64,000 nucleotides of DNA from Pelodera strongyloides (lineage: Eukaryota > Nematoda > Chromadorea > Rhabditida > Rhabditidae): positions 45,820-109,819 of the forward strand of contig JAANDG010000496.1 of assembly GCA_036852015.1 (NCBI GenBank), given 5' to 3'. This document shows positions 10,937 to 20,146 of the stretch, piece after piece (position 1 is the first letter of the stretch; the number at the start of each line of letters is the position of its first letter). The notes under the pieces were generated by a model. That model did no database searches. It was not told the origin of the DNA and worked only from the letters and a program-made list of their open reading frames with translations. The translations under genes were made by a program, and so were the position numbers.

Positions 10937-11268
10937 ATAAGACACACTGACTTGTTAGTTGGGCCATGGCGCGGCATGGATAGAGAGAGAACGCCGCGAC
11001 AACTGTCATGCTGTAGAGCCCAGAGAGGATGTAATATAATATTTGAAAAGATAAGTGAGTAGAGATAAATAGAAATAACACCAAAAATTGAACTTGAAAT
11101 TATAACAAGAAAGAAAGCTACACGATCGTAACTATTAAAAAAAGGGAAAAAAAGGAAATCAATTACAATCACCATTAGTCAAGATCGACGTAGTCATGTA
11201 AGGGGTAAACAGCTGACTGTGATAAAAGTTGATATTGACGGAAATAGCTCGACACATCCATTACATCC
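10937..11268 (+). repeat. Dispersed repeat, possible LTR, copy 1
   Basis: TGTTAGAACCAGTTAG (from 10913) to GGAAATAGCTCGACACA. Shares GAACGCCGCGACAACTGTCA with 14955-15122, but has about 145 extra bases at 11031-11200. TG..CA borders suggest a solo LTR; no retroelement genes were seen. Confidence 0.4.
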
Positions 11269-11817
11269 CCGCTCCCTAAATAGTATGGTCCCCATGCTAT
11301 CATAAACCGGCAGTTCCTAGTCCTTTTGTCCTTTGTAGAAGCCGGCATCCAAAAGATGTCACAAAATAATAATAAATGGTGAAGGTGAAGATGAATGAAA
11401 TGAAATGAATGAAATGAACAATCACCATTAGTCAAGATCGGCGTTGTCAAAAATCGGCATAAATTACCAATATCCAGCAAAATTCCAATGATCGAATAAT
11501 AACAAAAGCGATGGAGACAAACATTCAGTGTGCCAAAACAAACACAAAATTTAAACGTCAATCATGATCTTTCAAATTCAAATTATGTCAGCTTCAAAAA
11601 TGTGCTCGGAGTGTACCTCCACAACATACACAATAAAAATTCACAACAATCTTCAGTTATATTCACAATCTCAAAAACTTAGGTTCGAGTTTAGCATCTC
11701 TCCTAGAATAGTCATCGAAAAACTACTTCAAAAGAAATAAGGGACAAAGATATTCAAAGGACCCTATTGAAATACCTTATTCTGTATTCTTATTATTATT
11801 ATTTCTCCCGAAAGGCG

Positions 11818-12275
11818 TTAAGGGGAGAGGCCCATGAGAATAAAGTTTTCCTCAATTTACTTGCACAGAATGTCCGGAATTTCAGAAATATTACTGTGAA
11901 AACCGCATTGTTTGAAGCCTACAACTCACAGAGTTATTCTCCGGCAAACAGTTCGGCCAGGTACCGTTGTCAAGATCAATTTTCGCGCTTTTAGGGCACT
12001 CCTGTGTTAGAAAGCCTCTTTATAATTGTAGTAATTATCTATATTCGTTTGCACATAATTACGTTAAAAAAAGAATGCAAGTGCACGGATATAAACCGTC
12101 AAAACTAATTTTTGTGTTGCTGACTACGGTGCCTGGTCGAACTGTTTAGCATAGAATATCACTGCGAGTTCTGGATGCAAATTTATGCGGTTTTCACAGT
12201 AATATTTATGAGATACCAGACATTCTGCGCAAGTAAATTGAAGAAATTCTTTTTCTCGTGGGCCTCTCCCTTTAA
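11818..12275. mobile_element. Pal-D palindromic TTAA element
   Basis: About 458 bp, with TTAAGGGGAGAGGCCCATGA at the left and GTGGGCCTCTCCCTTTAA at the right. Same arms as the nested copy at 17801. Confidence 0.78.
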
Positions 12276-12378
12276 AACGGTCAAATGATCAGCCTTCCTT
12301 ATCCTCCCGCTTCCTACGCTGCCGTTAAAAGTTACGCTTCTTGAGCTGGGCCCTTGTTACAAATATATTATATCAACA

Positions 12379-12773
12379 CCAGCCGTTCGAAGAGCCCTAC
12401 GGGCTCTTCTCCGACTGGAGGAATCGGCCTTCGGCCGATTGTTACCCTATTAAAAGAAGGAATTTCTACAAAGATAAAAAACGCTCATTTATGTTTATGT
12501 GGAAACGTATAATTTGGTTCTGGACTTCAGCCTTTTTGCAAATCATGTAAATTTTCTATTGCAATTCTCTTCTAAATCTCCTATAAGATCCTTCACATAG
12601 GCTAGCATAGCTCAACAGGTAGAGCGTTGGACTGTAAATCGAGAGAGATTGTGTGCTGCTGTGGGTTCGAAACCTGCCAGCGGCAAAGATTTTGTATGTT
12701 CTTTTCCTTATGAAAGGATTTCGTTATGTTCACACAAACAAAAAAGTAAACTCTTCTCCTTTATATAATAAGA
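12379..12773 (-). mobile_element. tRNA-carrying Helitron, type 2 (minus strand)
   Basis: About 395 bp. On the minus strand it starts TCTTATTATATAAAGG (12773) after an A, passes the antisense tRNA-like unit (12602-12686) and ends in the GAAGAGCCC hairpin and CGGCTGG at 12379 before a T. Same architecture and length as 18726-19122. Confidence 0.75.
12602..12686 (+). other. tRNA-like unit inside Helitron
   Basis: A box-like TAGCTCAACAGGTAGAGC and B box GGTTCGAAACC at tRNA spacing, with a good D arm (GCTC/GAGC) and ACTGTAAATC where an anticodon loop would be. Acceptor-stem pairing is poor, so it is probably not a working tRNA but could still bind RNA polymerase III factors. Confidence 0.6.
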
Positions 12774-12914
12774 TGACCTAGCACAATCGGGGCGTCCCTG
12801 ATTGTGAGCTGCATCTGCATGATATTTTTAGAAAAATGATGACTAAACAGTCGAAAATGCTAAATTAAGGCGCCAACTTGAACTATTGACTGGATAATCA
12901 ATAATATATCTTAC

Positions 12915-13430
12915 CAATAATTGAATTCGCATCCTCCGTTTGGTGTCCATATTTGAAGAAATCCATTAATAAAATTGAAAATATCCAAAGATTGTTCACT
13001 AGAATGGTTTTCTACCGTTGCTCTTACCCTCGTGACTCCCTATCCGTCGATCATACTATTCCTTCATATTGTTCGCGATTGAATCTTTACAATTTATCAC
13101 CGCTTATTGCTCGTCGTGCTATTATCGATTTGTGCTGTCTTTATAAAATAATCCGTGGTACTTCTAGACTACGACCTAGCAAATATGTAAGGTGGAGACT
13201 GACTTTCGGTCGTCGAAACCGCTTTCAGCTGGCAACACACTTCACTCGCAGCTCTTTACTGAGCAATTCGTTCTTTCATAGAACGGTGCGATGGTATCAC
13301 TTGCTCCCGGACGACGTTATCACTGCACCATCCGTGTTGCCCTGTGATTATGTTGCTTTGCCCTGTGATTTTGCCTTATTCTCCTTTTTTAATTTGTTTG
13401 TCTGATTTTTATGGATTGCAACAGGCATAC
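12915..13430 (+). mobile_element. LINE 3' fragment (RT C-terminal domain)
   Basis: Open frame with the post-RT domain of a non-LTR element: EFASSVWCPYLKKSINKIE, QRLFTRMVF, then RAIIDLCCLYKIIRG and RWYHLLPDDV. No RT core is present. It differs in sequence from the LINE at 25309, so it is probably another family. A Pal-B element follows at 13464. Confidence 0.75.
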
Positions 13431-13463
13431 CTACTCACTCTGAAATGCCTATGCCTAAACCCG

Positions 13464-13851
13464 TTAAAGGGTCAGGCCCATTTCAAATTACACCTATTTT
13501 TGATGACTCCATCGGATTCTCCGTTTCAAATATAGTAGGCTGAATTTTTTTCCAATTTTCAGTCGCCATATTCACGCAGTTTTCAGTAATTTACCATGGC
13601 CAGTCATACACAACAATCAACCGCAGTTGTCACGCCCATTCGCGCTGATTGGCCAATATCGCAAAATTAGCGCGGAGGGGCGTGACAACTGCGGTATATA
13701 GTTGGGCATGACTGGCCATGGTAAATTGATGAATACTGCGTGAATTTAGCGACTGAAAATTGGAAAAAAATTCAGCCTACTATCTTTGAAACGGCGAATC
13801 CAATAAAGTCATCAAAAATAGGGGTAATTTGAAATGGGCCTGACCCTTTAA
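13464..13851. mobile_element. Pal-B palindromic TTAA element
   Basis: Same arms as 1332-1747 (GGGTCAGGCCCATTT), with a shortened centre lacking one of the GCCACGCCCAATAG blocks. Confidence 0.85.
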
Positions 13852-14954
13852 GTAGCAATTTGGATCGCACAGTCACCTCACTCTCACACGTGTCACAGTT
13901 ATAAATGCAAGTATTGCGCCTAGGTCGTTCGGTGAATTTAGCCACTGACGTAACCCTGGGTCTGTGCACGCTTATGTGTGTTAGTGTCCGATAGTGTCCA
14001 GCTACTGGGTTTTTTAGTGCTCGGCAAATACACACTCTTGTTATTAAAGGGTCAGGCCCATTTCAAATTACCCCTATTTTTGATGACTCCACCGGATTCT
14101 CCGTTTCAAATATAGTAGGCAGAATTTTTTCCCAATTTTCAGTCGCAAAATTCACGCAGTTTTCGACAAATTACCATGGCCAGTCATACCCAACTATTTA
14201 CCGCTGTTGTCACGCCCCTCCGCGCAGATTGGCCAATATCGCAATTGCCACGCCCAATAGAGCATATTGCCCAATTAGCGCGGAGGGGCGTGACAACAGC
14301 GGTAAATAGTTGGGTATGACTGGCGATGGTAAATTGCTGAATACTGCGCGAATTTTGAGACTGAAAATTGGAAAAAAATTCAGCCTACTATATTTGAAAC
14401 GGAGAATCGGATGGAGTCATCAAAAATAGGGGTAATTTGAAATGGGCCTGACCCTTTAAGTCCCAAAAAATCCCACTTTTGTGTCCTTATCTCCTTTCAA
14501 TAGATATCTTTTGTTTTTCATACATTTTACTCTGTGTTTGCTTTTGTGCGCATCCTTGATGTAATAAATTATTATTATTATTAATATCGGGAATTTGTGC
14601 AGCTCCTTGTACTCGTTTACCCGTCTTCATCGGCCTCTTGAGAATACAGCGTGGCGCAGGAATGTATTGTCGATTTTAAACAGCACTGGGGCAATGTGCT
14701 GGACGGAAGAAAATAAAAATTGATCGAATGCAGTATGGGGGGAGAGTGTGGCGAGTGTTGCAAATCAGGGTTTTAAGGGCATATAGAAGTAATTCTCGCG
14801 ATCGGAATATAATCGTTCCAGCCCGAAGCGGTCGCCATATGAAATAAGGACCTTGCCCATGGCTTTACTTTATCGGCTGTGTATTGTGTTGTGTGCAGTA
14901 GTATGCTGTATGGAGTGTGAATATAATACAACAATATAATCACATATTTATTCC
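13852..14954. other. No gene recognised outside Pal-B
   Basis: 13852-14043 and 14460-14954 show no exon-like open frames; an ATT trinucleotide tract lies at 14568-14584. Confidence 0.5.
14044..14459. mobile_element. Pal-B palindromic TTAA element
   Basis: 416 bp full copy, with inverted arms meeting at the GCAATTGCCACGCCC / GCGGAGGGGCGTG centre and TTAA at both borders. Confidence 0.85.
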
Positions 14955-15122
14955 CTTGTTAGAACCAGTTAGCATCAGGATATAAGGCACGCTGACTTGT
15001 TAGTTGCGGCGCGGCATGGATAGAAAGAGAACGCCGCGACAACTGTCATGCTATAGAGACCCAGAGAGGATGTAAGGTTTAAACAGCTGACTGTGATAAA
15101 AGTTGATATTGACGGAAATAGC
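14955..15122 (+). repeat. Dispersed repeat, possible solo LTR, copy 2
   Basis: Shorter copy of the 10937 repeat, TGTTAGAACCAGTTAG to GCTCGACACA, lying just upstream of remnant D. Confidence 0.4.
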
Positions 15123-15127
15123 TCGAC

Positions 15128-15485
15128 ACATTAATTACACACTCATGCGCCTAATAGTGCGCTTTGAAGCCGTTGTGTGTGCACCATTAATCCTCCCCAG
15201 TCGCGCAGGCTAGGCCGAGTGCGCGGCCTCGCTGTGGCGGACTCTCTTTTTTTGCGCGCAGCGGTGGCGCGACGTTAATTTTCCAAGCCCAATCAGCCTA
15301 GTTTGTACAGAAAAATGCTCATTTCAGAGTTGCACCAAGTGGACCTGTCGTCAGATTTCCAACGTCTAAATTTCATTGGAGATGGAGAAGCTGAGCTAGA
15401 TCATTTTAGAACCTGCTAGAACCTGTAGGGCCTGATATACCGACATGAGTGTGGCCGACGGGCAGATTCACTGCTGCCATATAGG
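15128..15485 (+). pseudogene. Chimeric F-box/WD40 remnant (copy D)
   Basis: A relative of gene A cut down to its ends. 15128-15314 matches the 5' flank of A, including the CpG-rich block and the AATCAGCC box. From ATG 15315 it reads the A-type N-terminus (VDLSSDFQRLN, then GEAELDHF) for about 32 codons. Near 15412 it jumps to the second half of the late WD40 exon (TDMSVADGQIHCCHIG) and ends at that exon's normal donor (GG|GTGAGA, 15485/15486). The junction has stop codons (TGC TAG) and a tandem TAGAACCTG. The F-box core and all middle repeats are gone, so no working receptor is expected. A truncated Pal-A element follows at 15513. Confidence 0.75.
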
Positions 15486-15512
15486 GTGAGATTGTTTTAA
15501 GGTTGTTTTTCT

Positions 15513-15580
15513 TTAAAGCGAAAGACCGGCGGGTTTTTGAAGCGCATCGCGTACCCCTGCTTTCTTATGCACCATATGCT
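15513..15580. mobile_element. Truncated Pal-A left arm
   Basis: TTAAAGCGAAAGACCGGCGG start, then the centre is lost near 15580. Immediately downstream of remnant D. Confidence 0.6.
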
Positions 15581-15589
15581 TTCCGACTG

Positions 15590-17450
15590 GTACCCTATTG
15601 AAAGCGTATACTTAGTATGTTACTGCAATGGTAAACAGACAAATTTTTCGTCTCCTTTCTTTTTTCGAATTCTACACTGGAGAAGCTCCGCGTGCTTCAC
15701 CTATCGGGCACCTTGATGCAACAGTCCGCTGTGGTGGCCCCTTTTTTGCGCGGCGACTTTTCCTAGCTTCAGTTTCAATTCTCGTTCACTCTCGCCTATA
15801 TTCCCCTCGCTTAGGAATCGTCTTGCTCCCTTAGATCTGTAATGTCCCCCTCTCACTTTCTATCACACATTTTTTCCATCTTCTCTGCCGCATATGTACG
15901 TCTCTTCTCACACTCCTCTCCTTCGCTTCTCAACTTCACACGTCTGCAAAGTCATTTCTCTCTCTCTATCTTTCTCCCCCCCTCTCTCTTCTTGCTCTTT
16001 CTTTCTTCCCCTCTGTTGAAAAGTCTCTTTTTCTGGCCTTTACCCTTACTCCAACCAAACTGTACACTGTCAAGACTTAAAATGGTCGTGGAAACGTATA
16101 ATATGATTCGAGATTCACGATGTAACTAATTACACAATTTCTATTGAAAGTTGCGGTGCCCGAGAGTAGAGACACTCGTTTCATAAGCTGACATAGATCA
16201 ACAGGTAAAGAGCTCGAATATAAATAGAGAAGCGATATGTTGCTTGGTGGATTCGAGCCCTGCACGGGGCAAAGATTTTGTATCTTTAGGAAAGGCTTTC
16301 GTTGCGGATAAGAGACAAACAAATTCTTCTCCTTTATATAATAAGATGCTATTTATCTTTCTCGAATTATTACATAACCGGTCGAATAATGGTCCCTTCT
16401 CCGATTGAAAGAATCAGCAGCCTTCGTATGATTTCTTCCCAATTGGGAAGAAAAAAGAATAAACAAACATTTTTTAAATAAAGCATGACTAACCAAATGA
16501 TTAAAAGAAATAAAACCTAAAACCTAAACCTACCACTGTATTTCCGGGCTATGAACGGTCAAAAGCGGAACACATAGGTGTTGCACCTAGACTAGCAAGT
16601 AGAAGTACCAATTTGGCGACGGTTCCACTTGTACTTGTTCTATACGTTCTTTGCTCTATACGTTTTCATGCGAGTAATGGGTAAGGCCGTAGACCGAATG
16701 CTGTTGAGTCCGTTAAGCCCAAGAGATGGAGAAAAGCCCGTAAGAGCTCTTCATCTCCTTGGTCTGGTATACACATATTTGCGAAGTTGTCCTTCTTCTA
16801 CGATAAGTTATGTGGTTAGAATGTGTTAAGAAACCACTTACATTATGCTCAACTATGTCTGTGTGTATTATATCCCTAGTTATGGTTACACATGTAATAC
16901 TCTGCATTTTTCCTAGTTATGCGTAATTGATTATTGCAAAAAAGAAACAAGAACTAAAGTGAAAAATAAATCAATATAATATGTTATTGCTTTATTTCCT
17001 GAGGTAATGCACGAAAATTCAAAAATCTTAACTATGGCGAAACACTTAATCTTATTGGTAATTGATTTGTAGCAAGGTATTACTTTTTCTTACTTTTTCT
17101 TCTTTTTCTCAAGCAATCGTTGCATGTGGCTTAATTTGCCAACCTTCTCATTTTTTTATTTATTATTTATTAAATACACCAAAAGGTGTGCATCCGAGGA
17201 TGAAAGTTAAAAACGAACATACAGACGAAAACCGATGACCGATTTGATTAGCAATGAGATTTGACATTCTGCATTTGGAATATTGTTGCAAAGGAATAAA
17301 GCCAGCATTTTTTGTTTGAGCAAACCTTGAATCAATCCCTTTAGTAAATAATGTGGTATTTCCATGTTACCTTAAAAAATGCGCCACATTCACGAACAAT
17401 GTTTAAGAAATAAGTATACATACTACCTTATTGGGACCTAGAAATAAATG
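15590..17450. other. No gene recognised outside a Helitron fragment
   Basis: 15840-16020 is CT-rich; open frames there are low complexity. 16350-17450 is AT-rich with worn Helitron-like hairpins (AGAAAAGCCCGTAAGAGCTC near 16730) and no convincing exons. Confidence 0.45.
16186..16345 (-). mobile_element. Partial tRNA-type Helitron
   Basis: The 5' end on the minus strand is intact (TCTTATTATATAAAGGAG, 16345) and the tRNA-like unit is degenerate (16186-16272, with GGATTCGAGCCC as B box). A possible rearranged 3' end (CCGACTGGTACCCTATT) lies at about 15585. Confidence 0.5.
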
Positions 17451-18323
17451 TTAAAGGAGGAGGCTCACGAGAATGAAGTGCTCAAATAGTTTCCTTTTAT
17501 CGAAGGATAATGGGTTTATCTTCCAAAAAACAAGTATTATAAGGTTCAGCGCTTTAGTTTGGAGGAATTAATTAAGCTAAGAACTCGAAGTCAAATAAAA
17601 TAACCTATCGTATGCAAGGTAGACTTCAAAGCTAAACATGCAAATTTACAAGTCATTTGCAAGCCAGCACAAAATTTGCATGCCCACTATGGAAATCAAC
17701 TATTTTTTACGATCCAAAATTTTGATTGAATTCATAGTTTTATATTGATTTACTCCTTCCAGTTAAAAACCTTTGCATTGTAAAGCATGTATTTCGGAAC
17801 TTAAAGGGAGAGGCCCATGAGAAAGAAGGTTCCCTCAGTTTACTTGAAAAGAATGTCCGAAATTTCAGAAATATTACTGTAAAAACCGCATTTCTTTAGG
17901 CCTAGAACTCGCGGAGTTAATCCTCGGCAGACTGTTCGGCCAGGTACCGTAGTCAGAATCAATTTTTGCGTTTTTAGGATATTAAAGTATTGAAAAAGCT
18001 TTGTTATAATGGTAGGAATGTTCTTCATTCGTTTAACAATCATTATGTAGGGGAAGAATGCTAATGGGCGGATATAAACCGTAAAAACGTATTTAAACCT
18101 TTCTGACTACGGTAACTGGCCGAACTGTTTGCCGTGAAATATCTAAGCGAGTTCTAGGCGTAAAGAAATGCGGTTTTCACAGTAATATTTCTGAAATACC
18201 GGACATTCTGTTCAAGTAAACCAAGAAACACCTGTTTCTCGTGGGCCTCTCCCTTTAATAGCATCATCTTTCGATAAAAGGAAACCATTCGAGCACTTCA
18301 TTCTCGTGAGCCTCCTCCTTTAA
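17451..18323. mobile_element. Pal-E palindromic TTAA element, host of a nested Pal-D
   Basis: Ends TTAAAGGAGGAGGCTCACGA and its reverse complement. The interior is interrupted at 17801-18258 by Pal-D. A partial Pal-E at 52590-52790 has the corresponding uninterrupted sequence. Confidence 0.8.
17801..18258. mobile_element. Pal-D palindromic TTAA element nested in Pal-E
   Basis: Ends TTAAAGGGAGAGGCCCATGA and its reverse complement; inner arms also pair (GTCCGAAATTTCAGAAATAT with GATATTTCTGAAATACCGGAC-like). TTAA occurs at both borders and once at the empty site near 52724-52729 (GGAATTTAATATC), giving a TTAA target duplication. Confidence 0.82.
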
Positions 18324-18442
18324 AAACTAGACAACAGAAAGACATCATCATCATTTTATATGATGCACACTTATATATTTTATATAATGTGTCAATAAAT
18401 TATTATTATAAATCATTCTCTAATTCTATTTGCTTGTGTTTA

Positions 18443-18663
18443 TCTTATTATATAAAGGAGAATAGTTTACTTTTTTGTTTGTGTGAACGAAACGAAAATT
18501 AGAATATAAAAGCAGGGCTGGAGCCCAGTAGCTCGAACAAGTGAGATCGAATATTGTTTTACTATTTTTTTTCAAGATACGTTGCAAACTTTTCACTACA
18601 GTGTGCTCACTGTTCCCGCAGTTTAACCTTTGAAAGTCGCTTCTTGCGGCGATAGCCGTCTGG
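18443..18663 (+). mobile_element. Non-autonomous Helitron, type 1
   Basis: Same ends as the copy at 9867: TCTTATTATATAAAGG after an A, and GATAGCCGTCTGG before a T, with similar internal sequence. The apical part of the 3' hairpin differs (GCTTCTTGCGGCG). Confidence 0.8.
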
Positions 18664-18725
18664 TCTGGTTATTATATAAAGGAGACGAGTTTACTTGGTC
18701 TTTTGTTTATGTGAGCGAAACGAAA

Positions 18726-19122
18726 TCTTATTATGTAAAGGAGAAGAGTTTGTCATGGATTTTGTTTGTTTTTATGTCCACAACGAAATCCTTTCATAAT
18801 GAAAATTTCATATACACAAAATCTTTGCCGCTGGCGGGATTCGAACCCACAGCAGCATACAATATCTCGATTCACAGTCCAACGCTCTACCTGTTGAGCT
18901 ATGCTAGCTTATGATAGGCTGAGGCTTAGCACCTTCAATGGCAAATTTGCACCTTCAATTTAAACTTTGAATGGTAGCCTAATGGAGATCCAGACTCATA
19001 TTATGCGTTTCCCCAGTCATAAATTACTTTGCAGACGTGTGAATGTTTAAATAGGGTAACAATCGGCCGAAGGCCGATTCCTCCAGTCGGAGAAGAGCCC
19101 GTAGGGCTCTTTGAACGGCTGG
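18726..19122 (+). mobile_element. tRNA-carrying Helitron, type 2
   Basis: About 397 bp. It starts TCTTATTATGTAAAGG after an A (same 5' end as type 1), carries an antisense tRNA-like unit (18824-18911), then ends with nested hairpins: TCGGCCGAAGGCCGA and GAAGAGCCC..GGGCTCTT, then GAACGGCTGG before a T. The reversed copy at 12379-12773 has the same order of parts, so this is a real composite unit. Confidence 0.75.
18824..18911 (-). other. tRNA-like unit inside Helitron
   Basis: Minus-strand copy with TAGCTCAACAGGTAGAGC and GGTTCGAATCCC boxes; the T arm (GTGGG/CCCGC) is well paired. Anticodon-loop bases differ from the 12602 copy (ACTGTGAATC). Confidence 0.6.
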
Positions 19123-19167
19123 TCTTTTCACAAAGAAAATTTTGGCAGTCGAAGAGCATACAAATTC

Positions 19168-19254
19168 TTTACGCTGGCGGGATTCGAACCCACTGCAGCA
19201 CACAACCTCTCAATTCAAAGTCCAACGCTCTCTGTTGAGCTATGCTAGCTTATC
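19168..19254 (-). other. tRNA-like unit inside Helitron
   Basis: Third copy, minus strand, with intact B box GGTTCGAATCCC. The D loop is two bases shorter (CAACAGAGAGC) and the loop reads ACTTTGAATT. Confidence 0.55.
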
Positions 19255-19287
19255 GTAAGGATAACCCTCTGCCCTACATACAGCACC

Positions 19288-19458
19288 TTAAAGCGAAATA
19301 CTAGCCCCTTTGGAAAATTTGCATATCATAAGCAAATCCTATGTATCCTATGCTAATTTTGCGCGATCGTCCACGGCAATCGCCGAAAATTAGCATAGGA
19401 TACATAGGATTTGCTTATCATATGCAAATTTTCCAAAGGGGCTAGTATTTCGCTTTAA
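19288..19458. mobile_element. Pal-C near-perfect 171-bp palindrome
   Basis: TTAAAGCGAAATACTAGCCC arms meet at GCGATCGTCCACGGCAATCG. Contains ATTTGCATA-type octamer sites in one arm. Nested in a Helitron. Confidence 0.88.
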
Positions 19459-20146
19459 TGGCAAATTTACATGGTAGCATTAGTCGAGTGGAGATCCCAA
19501 CTGATTATTATACGTTTCGACAATCAGAGACGTGTGAATGTAAGTGGCACGAAGGAGAAAGAGACGATTCTTTTTACATTTTAGCAATTCTTGTTTTAAA
19601 CCGGGAAACAATCGGCCGAAGGTTGTTTCCCCCAGTCGGAGAAGAGCCCGTCGTGCTCTTCGAACGACTGGCTACTTATAAAAGTGATAATGAGGAATTA
19701 TAATAAAGAATTAAGTAAGTTTTGTAAGCTATAAACTGTCTTGAACTTTGGAGCTCATTCGGGTGCTAAGTTTTTGAAATGAAAATAAAGCTACAAAAAA
19801 AACAGTGGCACAAGTCTACCACGCTTTTTATATTCACGTTTCAACGTAAGCTTTCATGGATATTACATTGGTGATGACTCGAGAACAACAAAAAGAGGAC
19901 CTCGACTCGTCTATTTAGTTTGATCCTAATTAACGGAGTAAGAAAACAATTGCCTTGTATTTGTCGATTATACAATTGCCTTGCCTTGTTCGGATAACGA
20001 TCACAATTTTCAACATGTGGTGACCAAGTTTCATCGAAAAATGGTCTACTTGTTTTAGATAACCACTTCGTTAACCCGTGTTTCCGTTTATGACATTCAT
20101 GTATCGTGATATTTTTTTACTTTTTATCGTATCTTATTTGTTTCAG

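Larger units (their letters stand above)
19123..19671 (+). mobile_element. 5'-truncated tRNA-carrying Helitron with nested Pal-C
   Basis: Directly follows the copy at 18726-19122. It has the antisense tRNA-like unit (19168-19254), a Pal-C palindrome inserted at 19288-19458, and the type 2 3' end (CCGAAGG, then GAAGAGCCC..CTCTTC, then CGACTGG at 19671). The normal 5' start is missing. Confidence 0.6.

Noticed and set aside
12602..12686. Genuine tRNA gene
   Set aside because: A and B boxes are present, but acceptor stem pairing is poor, anticodon-loop bases differ between copies, and the unit always sits in the same mobile element.
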